Part shown: positions 35,018 through 49,515 of the stretch, piece by piece
How the letters are laid out: every line of letters starts with the position of its first letter
Position numbering within the stretch: the first letter of the stretch is position 1
Assembly (NCBI RefSeq): GCF_016107285.1
Contig: NZ_RCVQ01000004.1
Coordinates: 248,001-312,000 of the forward strand
From: Roseomonas sp. KE0001
GTDB taxonomy: Bacteria; Pseudomonadota; Alphaproteobacteria; Acetobacterales; Acetobacteraceae
Length of the DNA stretch: 64,000 nt
Direction: 5' to 3'
Notes under the pieces: model-generated
The model's input: only the letters and a program-made list of their open reading frames with translations
Database searches by the model: none
Told to the model about the DNA's origin: nothing
Position numbers and translations under genes: made by a program

Positions 35018-36253
35018 TCAGGAGCGGTAGGAGCCGTTGATGTCGATGTAGCCGTGCGTCAGGTCACAGGTCCAGGCGGTGGCCTTGCCGCGGCCGAGGC
35101 CGAGATCGACGGCGATCTCGATCTCGCGCCCCTTCATGTGGGCGACGACGGGCGCCTCGTCATAGCCCGGCACCACGCCGCCCTCCCGCGCCATCCAGGT
35201 GCCGCCGACGGCCACCGACAGCCGGTCGCGGTCGGCCGGCTCGCCGGCCTTGCCCACGGCCATGACGATGCGGCCCCAGTTGGCGTCCTCGCCGGCGATG
35301 GCGGTCTTGACCAGCGGGGAATTGGCGATGGCCATGGCGATGCGCTGCGCCGAGCGCGCGGTGGTCGCGCCGGTCACGTCGATGCGGATGAACTTCTGCG
35401 CGCCCTCACCGTCGCGCACCACCTGCAACGCCAGGTCGAGCAGCAGCTCGTGCAGGGCGCGGGCGAAATCCTTCAGCACGGCACCGCCTTCCGCCAGCAC
35501 GCGCGGGTGCTTCGCCTGGCCGGTGGCGAAGACCAGCACCGTGTCGCTGGTCGAGGTGTCGGAATCGACCGTGGTGCGGTTGAAGCTGGCGTCCACGCCC
35601 TTCCTCAGCACCGCCTGCAGCGCGGCGGCCGGGATCTTCGCGTCGGTCGCGATGAAGCAGAGCATCGTCGCCATGTCGGGCGCCACCATGCCGCTGCCCT
35701 TGGCGATGCCGGCGATGGTGACCTCGGCCCCGCCGATCATCGCCTTGCGGACGCTGCCCTTGGGGAAGGTGTCCGTGGTCATGATGCCGCGCGCGGCGTC
35801 GGCCCAGGCATCCTCCGACAGGGCCGCGTGCAGGGCGGGCAGGGCGGCGGTCAGCTTCGCATGCGGCAGCGTCTCGCCGATCACGCCGGTGGAGGCCAGG
35901 AACACCTCCCGCGACTTGCAGCCGGCGAGCGCCGCGGCCGCCTCGGCGCTGGCCTGCACCGCGTCGCGCCCCGCCTGGCCGGTGAAGACATTGGCATTGC
36001 CGGCATTGACCACCAGCGCCCGCGCCTTGCCGCTCTTCAGCGCCGCGCGGCACCAGTCCACCGGCGCGCCGGGGCACTTGTTGCGCGTGAAGACGCCGGC
36101 CACCGTGGTGCCGGGCGCGAACTCCATCAGGGTGAGGTCGTTGCGGCCCTGGTAGCGGATGCCGGCGGCCGCCACGCCTAGCCGGACCCCGGCGATGGGC
36201 GGCAGGGGCGGCAGCGGGACCGCGAGGGGGGAAACGGGGAGATCCTTGGCCAT
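35018..36253 (-). CDS. argJ: Bifunctional ornithine acetyltransferase / N-acetylglutamate synthase
   Basis: A 411-residue ArgJ. It transfers acetyl from N-acetylornithine to glutamate, recycling the acetyl group in arginine synthesis. The precursor cuts itself between Ala195 and Thr196 in the motif KGSGM-x-x-x-MATML, and Thr196 becomes the nucleophile of the beta chain. Other conserved parts are STGVIGETLP (the oxyanion region) and DSDTSTSDTVLVFATG. I start at MAKDLPVSP (36253); an ATG 18 nt upstream is possible. Whether it is bifunctional (also making N-acetylglutamate from acetyl-CoA) cannot be read from sequence. A terminator separates it from the upstream isomerase gene, so it needs its own promoter. 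Confidence 0.95.
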   Translation of the reverse strand: MAKDLPVSPLAVPLPPLPPIAGVRLGVAAAGIRYQGRNDLTLMEFAPGTTVAGVFTRNKCPGAPVDWCRAALKSGKARALVVNAGNANVFTGQAGRDAVQASAEAAAALAGCKSREVFLASTGVIGETLPHAKLTAALPALHAALSEDAWADAARGIMTTDTFPKGSVRKAMIGGAEVTIAGIAKGSGMVAPDMATMLCFIATDAKIPAAALQAVLRKGVDASFNRTTVDSDTSTSDTVLVFATGQAKHPRVLAEGGAVLKDFARALHELLLDLALQVVRDGEGAQKFIRIDVTGATTARSAQRIAMAIANSPLVKTAIAGEDANWGRIVMAVGKAGEPADRDRLSVAVGGTWMAREGGVVPGYDEAPVVAHMKGREIEIAVDLGLGRGKATAWTCDLTHGYIDINGSYRS

Positions 36254-36307
36254 GGGCGCGTCCGTCCTCATCAATGCGCGCGGCAGCGTTACCCTGGCTT
36301 TGGCCAA

Positions 36308-36345
36308 TGAAAAAGGCCGGGCGCGGTGATTTCCCGCGCCCGGCC
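36308..36345 (-). terminator. Strong intrinsic terminator after the parvulin gene
   Basis: A perfect 12-bp stem (36315-36326 with 36334-36345) with a 7-nt loop. On the minus strand it is followed by five Ts (36314-36310) and then CATT. It lies 40 nt after the isomerase stop and ends that transcript before argJ. Confidence 0.92.
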
Positions 36346-36384
36346 CCATCGCGCCCCGTCCGAAAGGCCTCCGCGATGCCCGCC

Positions 36385-37353
36385 CTACTTCCTCGGCGGC
36401 GGCGCGGCGCCGTCCAGCAGGGAAGGCGCCGGCTGCGGCGCGCGGGGCGAACCGTCCATGTTGAAGCGCTCGATCGTGGCGGCGGCCTGCACCCGCTCCA
36501 CCGCCTCGTTCACCGCTTCCTCGAAAGCCGCCTGGCGCAGCGTCTCGGCGCTCTCCTCGAAGCTGGGCACCGCGGCGGTGCGGCGATCCTCGAGCTTGAT
36601 GATGTGCCAGCCGAAGGCGCTGCGCACCGGCTCCCGGCTCGTCTCGCCCTTCTTCAGCGCGAAGGCGGCATTGGCGAATTCCGGCACCATGTCGCTCTTC
36701 TTGAAGAAGCCGAGGTCGCCGCCTTCCTGGCCGCTGCGGTCGCTCGAGAACTTCTTCGCCACGGCGGCGAAATCGGCGTTGGGCTTGCGCAGCTCGGCCA
36801 GCACCTTGCGCGCCTCCTCCTCGGAGCTGACGAGGATGTGGCGGGCATGCACCTCCTCCTCGCCCGGCTTGGAGGCGATCTCCTTCTGGTAGCGCTCGCG
36901 CAGCGCCTCGGGCGTCAGGGCCGGGGCGATCTCGCGCCGCAGCAGGGCCTGCTGCAACTGCTCCTCCTCGGCCCGGCGGATGGCGCGCTGCACGGCCGGC
37001 TCCTGGTCGAGCTTCTGCGCCCGGGCGGCGGCGACGAGGGCCTTCTGCGCGATCAGTTGATCGACCACCAGGGGAAAGAGCATCGGACCCGGCGCGCCCC
37101 GCAGCTGCTCCGGCAGCTCGGCGATGGCGGCCTGGACATCGGCCAGGTGAAGCTCCTCGCCATCGACGCGGGCGACGACCGGATTGCCCTCGGCCGGGAG
37201 GGTGGAGCCCGGGGCCGTGGACTGGGGCGCGGGCGGCTGCGGCGTGGGGGCGCCGGGCGGCGGGCTCGCCGGAGCCTGGGCCAGGGCGGGGCTGAGCAGG
37301 AAGGGAAGCAGGAGAAGAGGTCGGGTCAGTCGGGTCAAACGCATCAACCGCAT
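36385..37353 (-). CDS. Exported parvulin-type peptidylprolyl isomerase
   Basis: A 322-residue protein with a signal peptide (about 1-26, ending ALAQA) and a Pro/Ala-rich mature start. A SurA-like N-terminal helical part (about 55-160) is followed by a parvulin domain (about 165-265): HARHILVSSEEEARKVLAEL, GGDLGFFKKSDMVPEF and SAFGWHIIKLEDRR. It catalyses proline cis-trans isomerisation in the periplasm and helps outer-membrane protein folding. The C-terminus is a short Pro-rich tail. It is a single-gene unit that ends in a strong terminator. It is divergent from the ATP-grasp gene, 194 nt away. Confidence 0.92.
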   Translation of the reverse strand: MRLMRLTRLTRPLLLLPFLLSPALAQAPASPPPGAPTPQPPAPQSTAPGSTLPAEGNPVVARVDGEELHLADVQAAIAELPEQLRGAPGPMLFPLVVDQLIAQKALVAAARAQKLDQEPAVQRAIRRAEEEQLQQALLRREIAPALTPEALRERYQKEIASKPGEEEVHARHILVSSEEEARKVLAELRKPNADFAAVAKKFSSDRSGQEGGDLGFFKKSDMVPEFANAAFALKKGETSREPVRSAFGWHIIKLEDRRTAAVPSFEESAETLRQAAFEEAVNEAVERVQAAATIERFNMDGSPRAPQPAPSLLDGAAPPPRK

Positions 37354-37547
37354 GTGCCTTCGCGAAGAGAGGCTTCAAGATGCCGGAAGCGTGCCGCCGC
37401 CACAATCGCGGCCTTGTTGCGCCCGGAATGGCCAGGAGGCCAGGGCGGGACCGGGTTCCGCGGCGTGATCCGCTTGAAGCGGACGGCATTCCCCTGTATT
37501 TGCGAAATCAATTCGTTAATCCCGAGAATCACGATCGGAGCTGAGGC

Positions 37548-38540
37548 ATGTCCAAGATCCATGTCATCCATGAGAACCCGGCCTGGCTGCCGCCGCTGGC
37601 CGCCGCGTTCGACCGCGCCGGCCTTCCCTGGGCCGAGATGGATCTCTCGCGCGGCAGCTTCGACCTCTCCGCCCCGCCGCCGGAGGGGGTCTACTACAAC
37701 CGCATGAGCGCCTCGTCCCACACGCGCGGCCATCGCTACTCGGCCGAGCTGACCGCGGCGGTGCTGGCCTGGCTGACGCGATACGGCCGGCGGGTGGTGA
37801 ACGGGCCCCGCGCGCTCGATCTCGAAATCAGCAAGGCGCGACAGTACGCGGCGCTGGAGACGGCCGGCCTCGAGGTGCCGCGCACCGTCCTGGTGCATGA
37901 CGCGCCGGAGGCGCTCATCGCCGCTGCCCGCCGCCACTTCGCGCCCGGCCCGCTGATCCTGAAGCCGAACCGCGGCGGCAAGGGGCTGGGCGTGCGGCTC
38001 TTCCCCTCGGTGGAGGCGCTGGCCGCCCATCTCGATACCGCGCCGTCCGACGAGGCGCCGGTGGACGGCCTCTGGCTGCTGCAAGACTATGTGCGCGCCG
38101 CCCGCCCGGTGATCACCCGGGCCGAGTTCGTCGGCGGCCGCTTCGTCTATGCGGTGGAGGTCGACACCACGGCGGGCTTCGAACTCTGCCCGGCGGATGT
38201 CTGCGCCGTGGGCGATGCCTTCTGCCCCGCCGGCGAGGCGCCGGCCGCCGTGCCGGCCCCGGCGGCGCCGCGCTTCACCGTGCTGCGGGACGGCATCGAG
38301 GCGCCGCTCCGGGCGCGGCTGGAGGGCTTCCTGGCCCAGGCGGGCGTGGACGTCGCCGGCATCGAGTTCATCCGCGACCCGGCCGGCCGCACCCTGGTCT
38401 ACGACGTGAACACCAACACCAACTACAATGAGGCGGCCGAGCAGGCGGCCGGCCTGACCGGCACGCCGGGCTCCGGCCCGGGCGCGCTCGCCGCGTATCT
38501 GGCGGCCGAGCTGCGTCGCGGCCTGCCCGCCGCGGCCTGA
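37548..38540 (+). CDS. ATP-grasp (RimK-like) ligase
   Basis: A 330-residue ATP-grasp protein. The ATP-binding lysine/glycine loop is in LILKPNRGGKGLGVRLF, and the metal-binding end is FIRDPAGRTLVYDVNTNTNY with two Asn. N-terminal domain about 1-100. RimK-like enzymes join an amino acid or small acid to another carboxylate by way of an acyl phosphate. The substrate here is not evident and no partner gene is adjacent. It is preceded by GGAG and GAGG ribosome-site candidates. The upstream 194-nt divergent region has an AT-rich stretch near 37500-37530 that may hold the promoter. Confidence 0.82.
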   Translation: MSKIHVIHENPAWLPPLAAAFDRAGLPWAEMDLSRGSFDLSAPPPEGVYYNRMSASSHTRGHRYSAELTAAVLAWLTRYGRRVVNGPRALDLEISKARQYAALETAGLEVPRTVLVHDAPEALIAAARRHFAPGPLILKPNRGGKGLGVRLFPSVEALAAHLDTAPSDEAPVDGLWLLQDYVRAARPVITRAEFVGGRFVYAVEVDTTAGFELCPADVCAVGDAFCPAGEAPAAVPAPAAPRFTVLRDGIEAPLRARLEGFLAQAGVDVAGIEFIRDPAGRTLVYDVNTNTNYNEAAEQAAGLTGTPGSGPGALAAYLAAELRRGLPAAA

Positions 38541-38575
38541 GGCCGGCGCGCCAGGGGAGGCGGCACCAGGGGAAG

Positions 38576-38595
38576 GGGCACCAGGGGCGGTGCCC
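38576..38595 (+). terminator. Candidate terminator hairpin after the ATP-grasp gene
   Basis: A perfect 7-bp stem (GGGCACC with GGTGCCC) and 6-nt loop lie 35 nt after the stop codon. There is no T-run, so it may be only a stabilising hairpin. The motif CACCAGGGG recurs three times just before it (38560-38588). Confidence 0.3.
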
Positions 38596-38643
38596 TCCGC
38601 TCCCGCGCGAGGATGACTTTCCGGGCTGTCATTCCTCCTTTCG

Positions 38644-38672
38644 TTGACCCTGGTCCGGTCGCCGCCTATCTG
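38644..38672 (+). promoter_or_regulatory. Sigma-70-type promoter of secA
   Basis: TTGACC (38644-38649) and TATCTG (38667-38672) are separated by 17 nt. A start near 38679 gives a leader of about 128 nt before secA. It is one of the clearest promoters in the window. Confidence 0.7.
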
Positions 38673-38806
38673 TTCACCCCAAAGCAGCCTGTTGCCCGCC
38701 ATGGGTCCGGTCCCGCCTTCCGGACAGACCCCGGCGCGCCCTCGGCCGCCCGCCACCGGCGGGCCGGGCGGGGGCAAGGGCGGCCCTCGGAGATTTTCGC
38801 AGCCCC

Positions 38807-41563
<2,757 letters not shown>

Positions 41564-41582
41564 GACGGCCGGCGCCCGCCAC

Positions 41583-42752
41583 CTAGCCGGTGCTGACAAG
41601 CCCGGCGTGGTGCTGGGCCAGCCAGCCCTGCACCGCGCCCGACAGCGCGACGGCCAGCTGCCTGCGGTGGGCCGGCCGGTTCAGCGCCGCCTCGTCGCGC
41701 CGGTCGCTCAGGAAGCCCATCTCGACCAGGATGCTCGGCACCTCCGGCGCCTTGAGCACGGCGAAGGAAGCCTGGCGATGGGTGTTGGGCAGCAGCGTGA
41801 CAGAGCGGCCCAGACCTTCGACCGCGAAGCGCGCCATGCGCGCGGAGCCGATCTTGGTCTCCTGCCGCACCAGCGAATAGAGGATGCGCTCGATCTCGGG
41901 TGAGACCGGGGGCAGGCGCAGCCCCCCGGCGGCGTCGGCGGCGTTCTGGCTCTGCGCCAGCCGGGCCGAGAGCCCGTCCGAGGCGCGGTCGGACAGGGTG
42001 TAGACGCTGGCGCCCCGCGCGCCGGGCGCGGAATCGGCGTGCAGCGAGATGAACAGCGCCGCCTCGCGCTTGCGGGCGAATTCCACGCGCCCATCCAGCG
42101 GCACGAAGACATCGCGCGAGCGGGTCATCGCCACCCGGCAGCGCCCGCTTGCCTCGAGCTGCTTCTTCAACTCCTGGGCGGCGGCGAGGGTGATGCGCTT
42201 CTCATAGGTGCCGGCGACGCCGATGGTGCCGGGGTCCTTGCCGCCATGGCCCGGGTCCAGCACGATCAGCGGCAGGCCCGATGCCATCGTTGTCCCGCGG
42301 CCGCCGCCGGTTCCGCCGCCGGCCCCGCCGATGGTTCCCTGGCCGCCGCCATTGCGCACGAGCAGGGCATGGCTGGTCTGGGTGCCCGGGGCGATGTCGA
42401 TCACCAGCCGGCTGCCGCTCGCGCTGCGGGAGACCGAGACCGGGCCCGTGAGGTCGATCAGCAGCCGCCGGCCGGCGCTGTCCCAGCGGGCGGCGTCCAC
42501 CGGCCCGCTGCCGCGCAGCCGCGCGGGCGCGCGCCAGGTGCTGCCGGGAAGCGAGAGGATGAGGCGCGCCGGCCGCGCCGTGGCGGTCAGCTTCCAGGCG
42601 GTCGCGGTGTTGGCGCTGACGGTCAGGCGGGCGCGCCCGCGTCCCGCGCTTTCCAGCCGCGCCTCGGTCACCGCCGCGATGGCCAGGCCGGGAAGGCCGA
42701 TGAGGCCGAGCGCCAGGCCCAGCAGATCCCGTCGGCCGCTCAAGAAGGTCAT
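41583..42752 (-). CDS. amiC: N-acetylmuramoyl-L-alanine amidase (AmiA/AmiC type)
   Basis: A 389-residue exported amidase. The N-terminus (SGRRDLLGLALGLIGLP) is a twin-arginine-type signal, like those of E. coli AmiA and AmiC. An AMIN-like domain (about 35-145) probably targets it to septal wall. After a Gly-rich linker (about 150-165) comes the zinc amidase domain with LDPGHGGKDPG, the metal Glu in YEKRITLAAAQ, FISLHADS and the catalytic Glu in ILVEMGFLS. It cuts the stem peptide from peptidoglycan during cell separation. I start at MTFLSGRRD (42752), after GGGGGA; the open frame upstream is not typical protein. A 753-nt region separates it from rne. Confidence 0.9.
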   Translation of the reverse strand: MTFLSGRRDLLGLALGLIGLPGLAIAAVTEARLESAGRGRARLTVSANTATAWKLTATARPARLILSLPGSTWRAPARLRGSGPVDAARWDSAGRRLLIDLTGPVSVSRSASGSRLVIDIAPGTQTSHALLVRNGGGQGTIGGAGGGTGGGRGTTMASGLPLIVLDPGHGGKDPGTIGVAGTYEKRITLAAAQELKKQLEASGRCRVAMTRSRDVFVPLDGRVEFARKREAALFISLHADSAPGARGASVYTLSDRASDGLSARLAQSQNAADAAGGLRLPPVSPEIERILYSLVRQETKIGSARMARFAVEGLGRSVTLLPNTHRQASFAVLKAPEVPSILVEMGFLSDRRDEAALNRPAHRRQLAVALSGAVQGWLAQHHAGLVSTG

Positions 42753-43505
42753 GGCATGGTTCCCCCAATCCAGGCCCTGCCGCCGCCACATGCCGGGATC
42801 GCCCCCCGATCCACCGCCATGCTGTCCTGCCTCGCGCCGGGCGCGGGCTGGCCGGAAAAGCCGCCACGCGCCGCCAGGGCGAGAAGCCGCCGGCAGGATC
42901 GCCCCGCCTCTAACACGGCAGTCTCGCGGGATCACGGCATTACTTCATGTAACATCTGAGCCTTGCAATGCCTTGTGGAAGGCGAGGGGGGGGCCTATGG
43001 TGCCTTGCCCCGGCGGCAGACGCCGCCGGTGGAGGTTCCGGGCGCGGCCGCCCGGCCTTTTTCCGCTCCCGCCTCATCCGGCGGGGCCGAAACCGGCGCG
43101 GCGCGAAGGATCCGGCAGGAGGCTGCCCCCGTGTTGCGGGGTTCCGGCCTTTCAGCGCGCCGGCATCCCGCTGTCCACTCCACCGGCGCGGAATCCAATG
43201 GCGTGGAAGGGTGGCGCGGCCGATGGCCGGCTGTCCTGGACCCGCCAGCCGCTGGCCCGTTCGTGCCGAAGGGTATCGCGTCGCGCGATCCAGGGGCGCG
43301 GTCCCGGGGCCTGCGCGCGGCGCGCTCAACATCAGGGCCCCCCCCTCTTTCCAGGGGCGCGGCCCGCCGAGACGAGAGGTCGGAACCAGAGCCGCATGGC
43401 ACCCAAGCCGCCACGCCGCCTGCGCGACCCCGTAGCCTCGGGCCTGCCCACCTATTGCCGCCGTCGGCCGCGCGACTGCGCCGGCGGCACGGAGCATCCC
43501 GGTTC
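42753..43505. promoter_or_regulatory. Long divergent region with probable RNase E leader
   Basis: These 753 nt contain no convincing gene. An in-frame open stretch leads into rne but has Pro/Arg/Gly-rich low-complexity translation and no ribosome site, so I treat it as leader. An AT-rich patch at 42936-42960 (with TAACAT) may hold the divergent promoters for the amidase and rne; no good -35 box was seen. The stretch from there to rne would be a leader of up to about 550 nt. RNase E genes in other bacteria are controlled through long 5' leaders that the enzyme itself cuts. A terminator-like hairpin lies inside (43038-43062). Confidence 0.5.
43038..43062 (+). terminator. Intrinsic-terminator-like hairpin in the rne leader
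   Basis: A 7-bp perfect stem (CCGGGCG with CGCCCGG) and 4-nt loop are followed by CC and five Ts, in the same direction as rne but about 440 nt before its start codon. It may end a short leader RNA (attenuation) or mark a small transcript. Its position between the probable promoter and rne is unusual. Confidence 0.55.
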
Positions 43506-46607
<3,102 letters not shown>

Positions 46608-46668
46608 TGCCCTCCGGGGCCGTGGCTCGCGCCGCGGCCCCGGCTTCTTCTTCCTGCCTGGCTGCGTG

Positions 46669-47673
46669 ATGGACATCGTGAACTTCGAACCGCTGCGGAC
46701 CGAGCGGCTGACCCTGCGTCCGCTGCGCGCCGAGGATGCGGCGGCGCTGCACCGGCTGGTCAATGACTGGGAGACGGTGCGCAACCTCAGCCGCCTGCCC
46801 TTCCCCTATCCGCGCGAGCTGGCCGATGAGTGGATCCTCTCCACCCACCGGCAGATCGCCGAGGGCTCCGCCTGGCACCTGGCCATCGTCGGGCAGGATG
46901 GCGATACCGAGGTGCTGGTCGGCTGCGTCGGCCTGACCCGCAAGGGCGAGGCCCGCGAGGCGGAGCTGGGCTACTGGGTGGGGCGGCGCTTCTGGGGCCA
47001 TGGCGTGGCCACCGAGGCGGCCGGGCGGCTGGCGCGCTGGGCGCTGGCGCATCTCGACCTCGACCGGATCACCGCCAAGGTGACGGAGGAGAACGCGGGC
47101 TCCTGCAAGGTGCTGCGGCGCATCGGCCTGGTCGAGAAGGGGCGGTCCGAGAGCTACATGCGCGCGCTGGACCGGGTGCTGCCGGTCATCCTCTTCGAGG
47201 CCGGGCGCGAGGATCTGACCGCGCCGGTTCCGGTGCCGGAGCCGCTGGCGGCCGAGGAACTGCCGCCCGGCGCCAAGCCGATGCTGCTGGTCGCCGCCTG
47301 CGCCCTGGTGGATGCGGATGGCCGGGTGCTGCTGGCCCGCCGCCCCGAGGGCAAGCCGATGGCGGGCCTCTGGGAATTCCCCGGCGGCAAGCTCGACCCG
47401 GGCGAGACGCCGGAGGAGGCGCTGATCCGCGAGCTGAAGGAGGAGCTCGGCATCGATGTCTCCGCCGCCTGCCTCGCGCCCTTCACCTTCGCCAGCCACG
47501 ATGCCGGCCGCTTCCACCTGCTGATGCCGCTCTATCTCTGCCGCCGCTGGGAGGGCAGCCTGGTGGCGCGGGAAGGGCAGGCCCTGGCCTGGGTCCGGCC
47601 GAACAAGCTCGGCGACTACGCCATGCCGCCGGCGGACAGGCCGCTGGTCGCGCTGCTGCGGGATTTCCTCTGA
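46669..47673 (+). CDS. GNAT acetyltransferase fused to a Nudix hydrolase
   Basis: A 334-residue fusion. Residues about 1-175 are a RimJ/RimL-type GNAT domain: RTERLTLRPLRAEDAAALHR, then LGYWVGRRFWGHGVATEAAG (the acetyl-CoA loop) and NAGSCKVLRRIGLVEKG. Residues about 200-334 are a MutT-like Nudix domain with a complete box, G-x5-E-x7-REL-x-EELG, in FPGGKLDPGETPEEAL and the residues after it. It could clean the nucleotide pool (8-oxo-dGTP) while the other half acetylates a protein or small amine. The start may be ATG 46669 or the GTG just before it. It lies 61 nt after rne. Confidence 0.88.
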   Translation: MDIVNFEPLRTERLTLRPLRAEDAAALHRLVNDWETVRNLSRLPFPYPRELADEWILSTHRQIAEGSAWHLAIVGQDGDTEVLVGCVGLTRKGEAREAELGYWVGRRFWGHGVATEAAGRLARWALAHLDLDRITAKVTEENAGSCKVLRRIGLVEKGRSESYMRALDRVLPVILFEAGREDLTAPVPVPEPLAAEELPPGAKPMLLVAACALVDADGRVLLARRPEGKPMAGLWEFPGGKLDPGETPEEALIRELKEELGIDVSAACLAPFTFASHDAGRFHLLMPLYLCRRWEGSLVAREGQALAWVRPNKLGDYAMPPADRPLVALLRDFL

Positions 47674-47832
47674 GGGCCGGCACGGCGGTCGCCCGGGCTT
47701 CGACTACGGCCGCGATCTGGCCTACCCTCGGGAGCGGAGCCCGGCCATCCCCGGCCCGCCGCGATCCACGGCCGGCTGGACGAGGCGGCGCGGGCGCGGA
47801 TGATGCCGATGCCGCCAATCCCGGAGCCCGCC

Positions 47833-48597
47833 ATGAGCAATCCCACCGCCTGTCTTCTCGTCATCGGCAATGAGGTCCTGTCCGGCCGCACCCAGGATGC
47901 CAATATCCGCTTCCTGGCGACGCGGCTGGGCGAGATCGGCATCCCCTTGCGCGAGGTGCGGATCATCCCCGATGTGCGGGAGACGATCGTCGCCGCCGTG
48001 AACGAGGTCCGGGCGGCGTTCACCTATGTCTTCACGACCGGCGGCATCGGGCCGACGCATGACGACATCACGGCCGAATGCGTCGCCGCCGCCTTCGGCG
48101 TGCCGTGGGAGCCGCATCCGGTAGCCTGGGAGCGGCTGGCGGCGCATTACGCCCGGCAGGACCCGCCCGGCGATTTCAACGCCGCCCGCCAGCGCATGGC
48201 GACGATGCCGCGCGGCGCGGCGCTGATCGACAATCCGGTGTCCATCGCGCCGGGTTTCATCATCGGCAATGTCCATGTCATGGCCGGCGTGCCGCGCATC
48301 ATGCAGGCGATGTTCGAAGGGCTGGCGCCCTCGCTGGCCGGCGGGGTGCCCGTGCAGTCCCGCGCCGTGCACGCGCATGGCATGATGGAGGGAACCATCG
48401 CCCAGGGCCTGGGCGAGATCCAGGGCCGCTTCCCGGATCTCGATATCGGCTCCTACCCCTATTACCGGCCGGAGGGGAACGGCGTGGCGCTGGTGGCCAA
48501 GGGCACCGATGCGGCGGCTGTGGAGGCGGCGGCGGCGGAGATCACCCGCTTCGTCGCCGGCCTGGGCTACACGCCGATCCAGGGCGAGCCGGGCTGA
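47833..48597 (+). CDS. CinA N-terminal (MoaB/MogA-fold) protein
   Basis: A 254-residue protein with only the molybdopterin-binding-like domain of CinA. Conserved parts are LLVIGNEVLSGRTQDAN, the TTGGIGPTHDDITAE loop and PGFIIGNVHVMAGVP. In full CinA proteins this domain has ADP-ribose pyrophosphatase-like activity (COG1058), and a separate C-terminal domain is an NMN deamidase; that second domain is absent here. It is therefore likely involved in nucleotide metabolite handling. The start at 47833 has GGAG 6 nt before it. A 159-nt gap precedes it and a convergent gene follows. Confidence 0.85.
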   Translation: MSNPTACLLVIGNEVLSGRTQDANIRFLATRLGEIGIPLREVRIIPDVRETIVAAVNEVRAAFTYVFTTGGIGPTHDDITAECVAAAFGVPWEPHPVAWERLAAHYARQDPPGDFNAARQRMATMPRGAALIDNPVSIAPGFIIGNVHVMAGVPRIMQAMFEGLAPSLAGGVPVQSRAVHAHGMMEGTIAQGLGEIQGRFPDLDIGSYPYYRPEGNGVALVAKGTDAAAVEAAAAEITRFVAGLGYTPIQGEPG

Positions 48598-48608
48598 GGG
48601 CGCTGCCC

Positions 48609-49505
48609 TCAGGCCTTCGACAGCTCCGCCACCAGCGCGCCCAGCGCCGCGGAATCCAGACCTCCGCGGCCGCTGTTCACCAGCGCCTCCATCATCTGCG
48701 CGGCGAGCGCCGTGGCGGGCGCGAAGACGCCGTGATCGCGCACCGCGCCGAGCGCCAGCCGCATGTCCTTGCGCATCAGCTCGGCCCGGAAGCCGGGCTG
48801 CAGGGCGCCGTCGAGGTAGCGCTTGGCATGGGCTTCCAGCACCGCCGACCGGGCCGAGCCGCCGAGCAGCGCCTGGCGCATCGCCTCCGGGTCGAGCCCC
48901 GCCTTGCGGCCGAGCGCCAGCGCCTCGAACACCGCCTGCATGGTGGCGGTGATGATGAGCTGGTTGGCGGATTTGCAGACCTGCCCGGCGCCGGCGGGGC
49001 CGAGATGCGTGGCGCTCCGCCCCACGGCCTGGAAGACGGCGGCGGCGGCGGCGAAGGCGGCCGCGTCGCCGCCGACCATGCAGGTCAGCGTGCCGTCCCG
49101 CGCCCCCGCCGGCCCGCCCGAGACCGGGCTGTCCAGCAGATGCGCGCCCCGCTCCGCCAGCAGCCGGGCGGCGAAGCCGGCGGCGGGGGCGGCGGCGATG
49201 GAGGAGAAGTCGATCAGCAGCGTGCCGGGGGCGATTCCCTCGGCCACGCCGCCGGGGCCGAACAGCACGGCCTCGACATCCGGCGTGTCCGGCAGGCAGA
49301 GGCCGATGCAGGCGGCGCCGCGCGCGGCCTCGGCCGGGGTCCCGGCCCAGGCGGCGCCGGCCTCCTCCAGCGGCGCCGCCTTGCCGCGGCTGCGGTTGTG
49401 GACGGTCAGGGCGAAGCCGGCGCGGCGCAGATTGGCCGCCATGGCCGCGCCCATGACGCCGAGGCCGATGAAGGCGAGCGGGGCGGGCGGGGTGATCGGG
49501 GTCAT
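48609..49505 (-). CDS. 3-hydroxyisobutyrate dehydrogenase family NAD(P)-dependent reductase
   Basis: A 298-residue beta-hydroxyacid dehydrogenase. The Rossmann motif is FIGLGVMGAAMAANL (12-26), the substrate-binding block DSPVSGGPAGARDGTL follows (from 125), and the catalytic Lys is K178 in GQVCKSANQ. Members oxidise 3-hydroxyisobutyrate, tartronate semialdehyde or related acids; the exact substrate is open. The GGAGA site supports the start at 49505. It is the last gene of a minus-strand set with the Bug protein (10-nt gap) and the Ldh2-type dehydrogenase, pointing to uptake and oxidation of a hydroxy acid. Confidence 0.9.
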   Translation of the reverse strand: MTPITPPAPLAFIGLGVMGAAMAANLRRAGFALTVHNRSRGKAAPLEEAGAAWAGTPAEAARGAACIGLCLPDTPDVEAVLFGPGGVAEGIAPGTLLIDFSSIAAAPAAGFAARLLAERGAHLLDSPVSGGPAGARDGTLTCMVGGDAAAFAAAAAVFQAVGRSATHLGPAGAGQVCKSANQLIITATMQAVFEALALGRKAGLDPEAMRQALLGGSARSAVLEAHAKRYLDGALQPGFRAELMRKDMRLALGAVRDHGVFAPATALAAQMMEALVNSGRGGLDSAALGALVAELSKA

Positions 49506-49515
49506 GCGCTTCTCC

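Noticed and set aside
42963-43505. In-frame extension of RNase E by 181 codons
   Set aside because: The translation is Pro/Arg/Gly-rich with no ribosome site, and the conserved RNase E N-terminus begins at MTKRMLIDAS.
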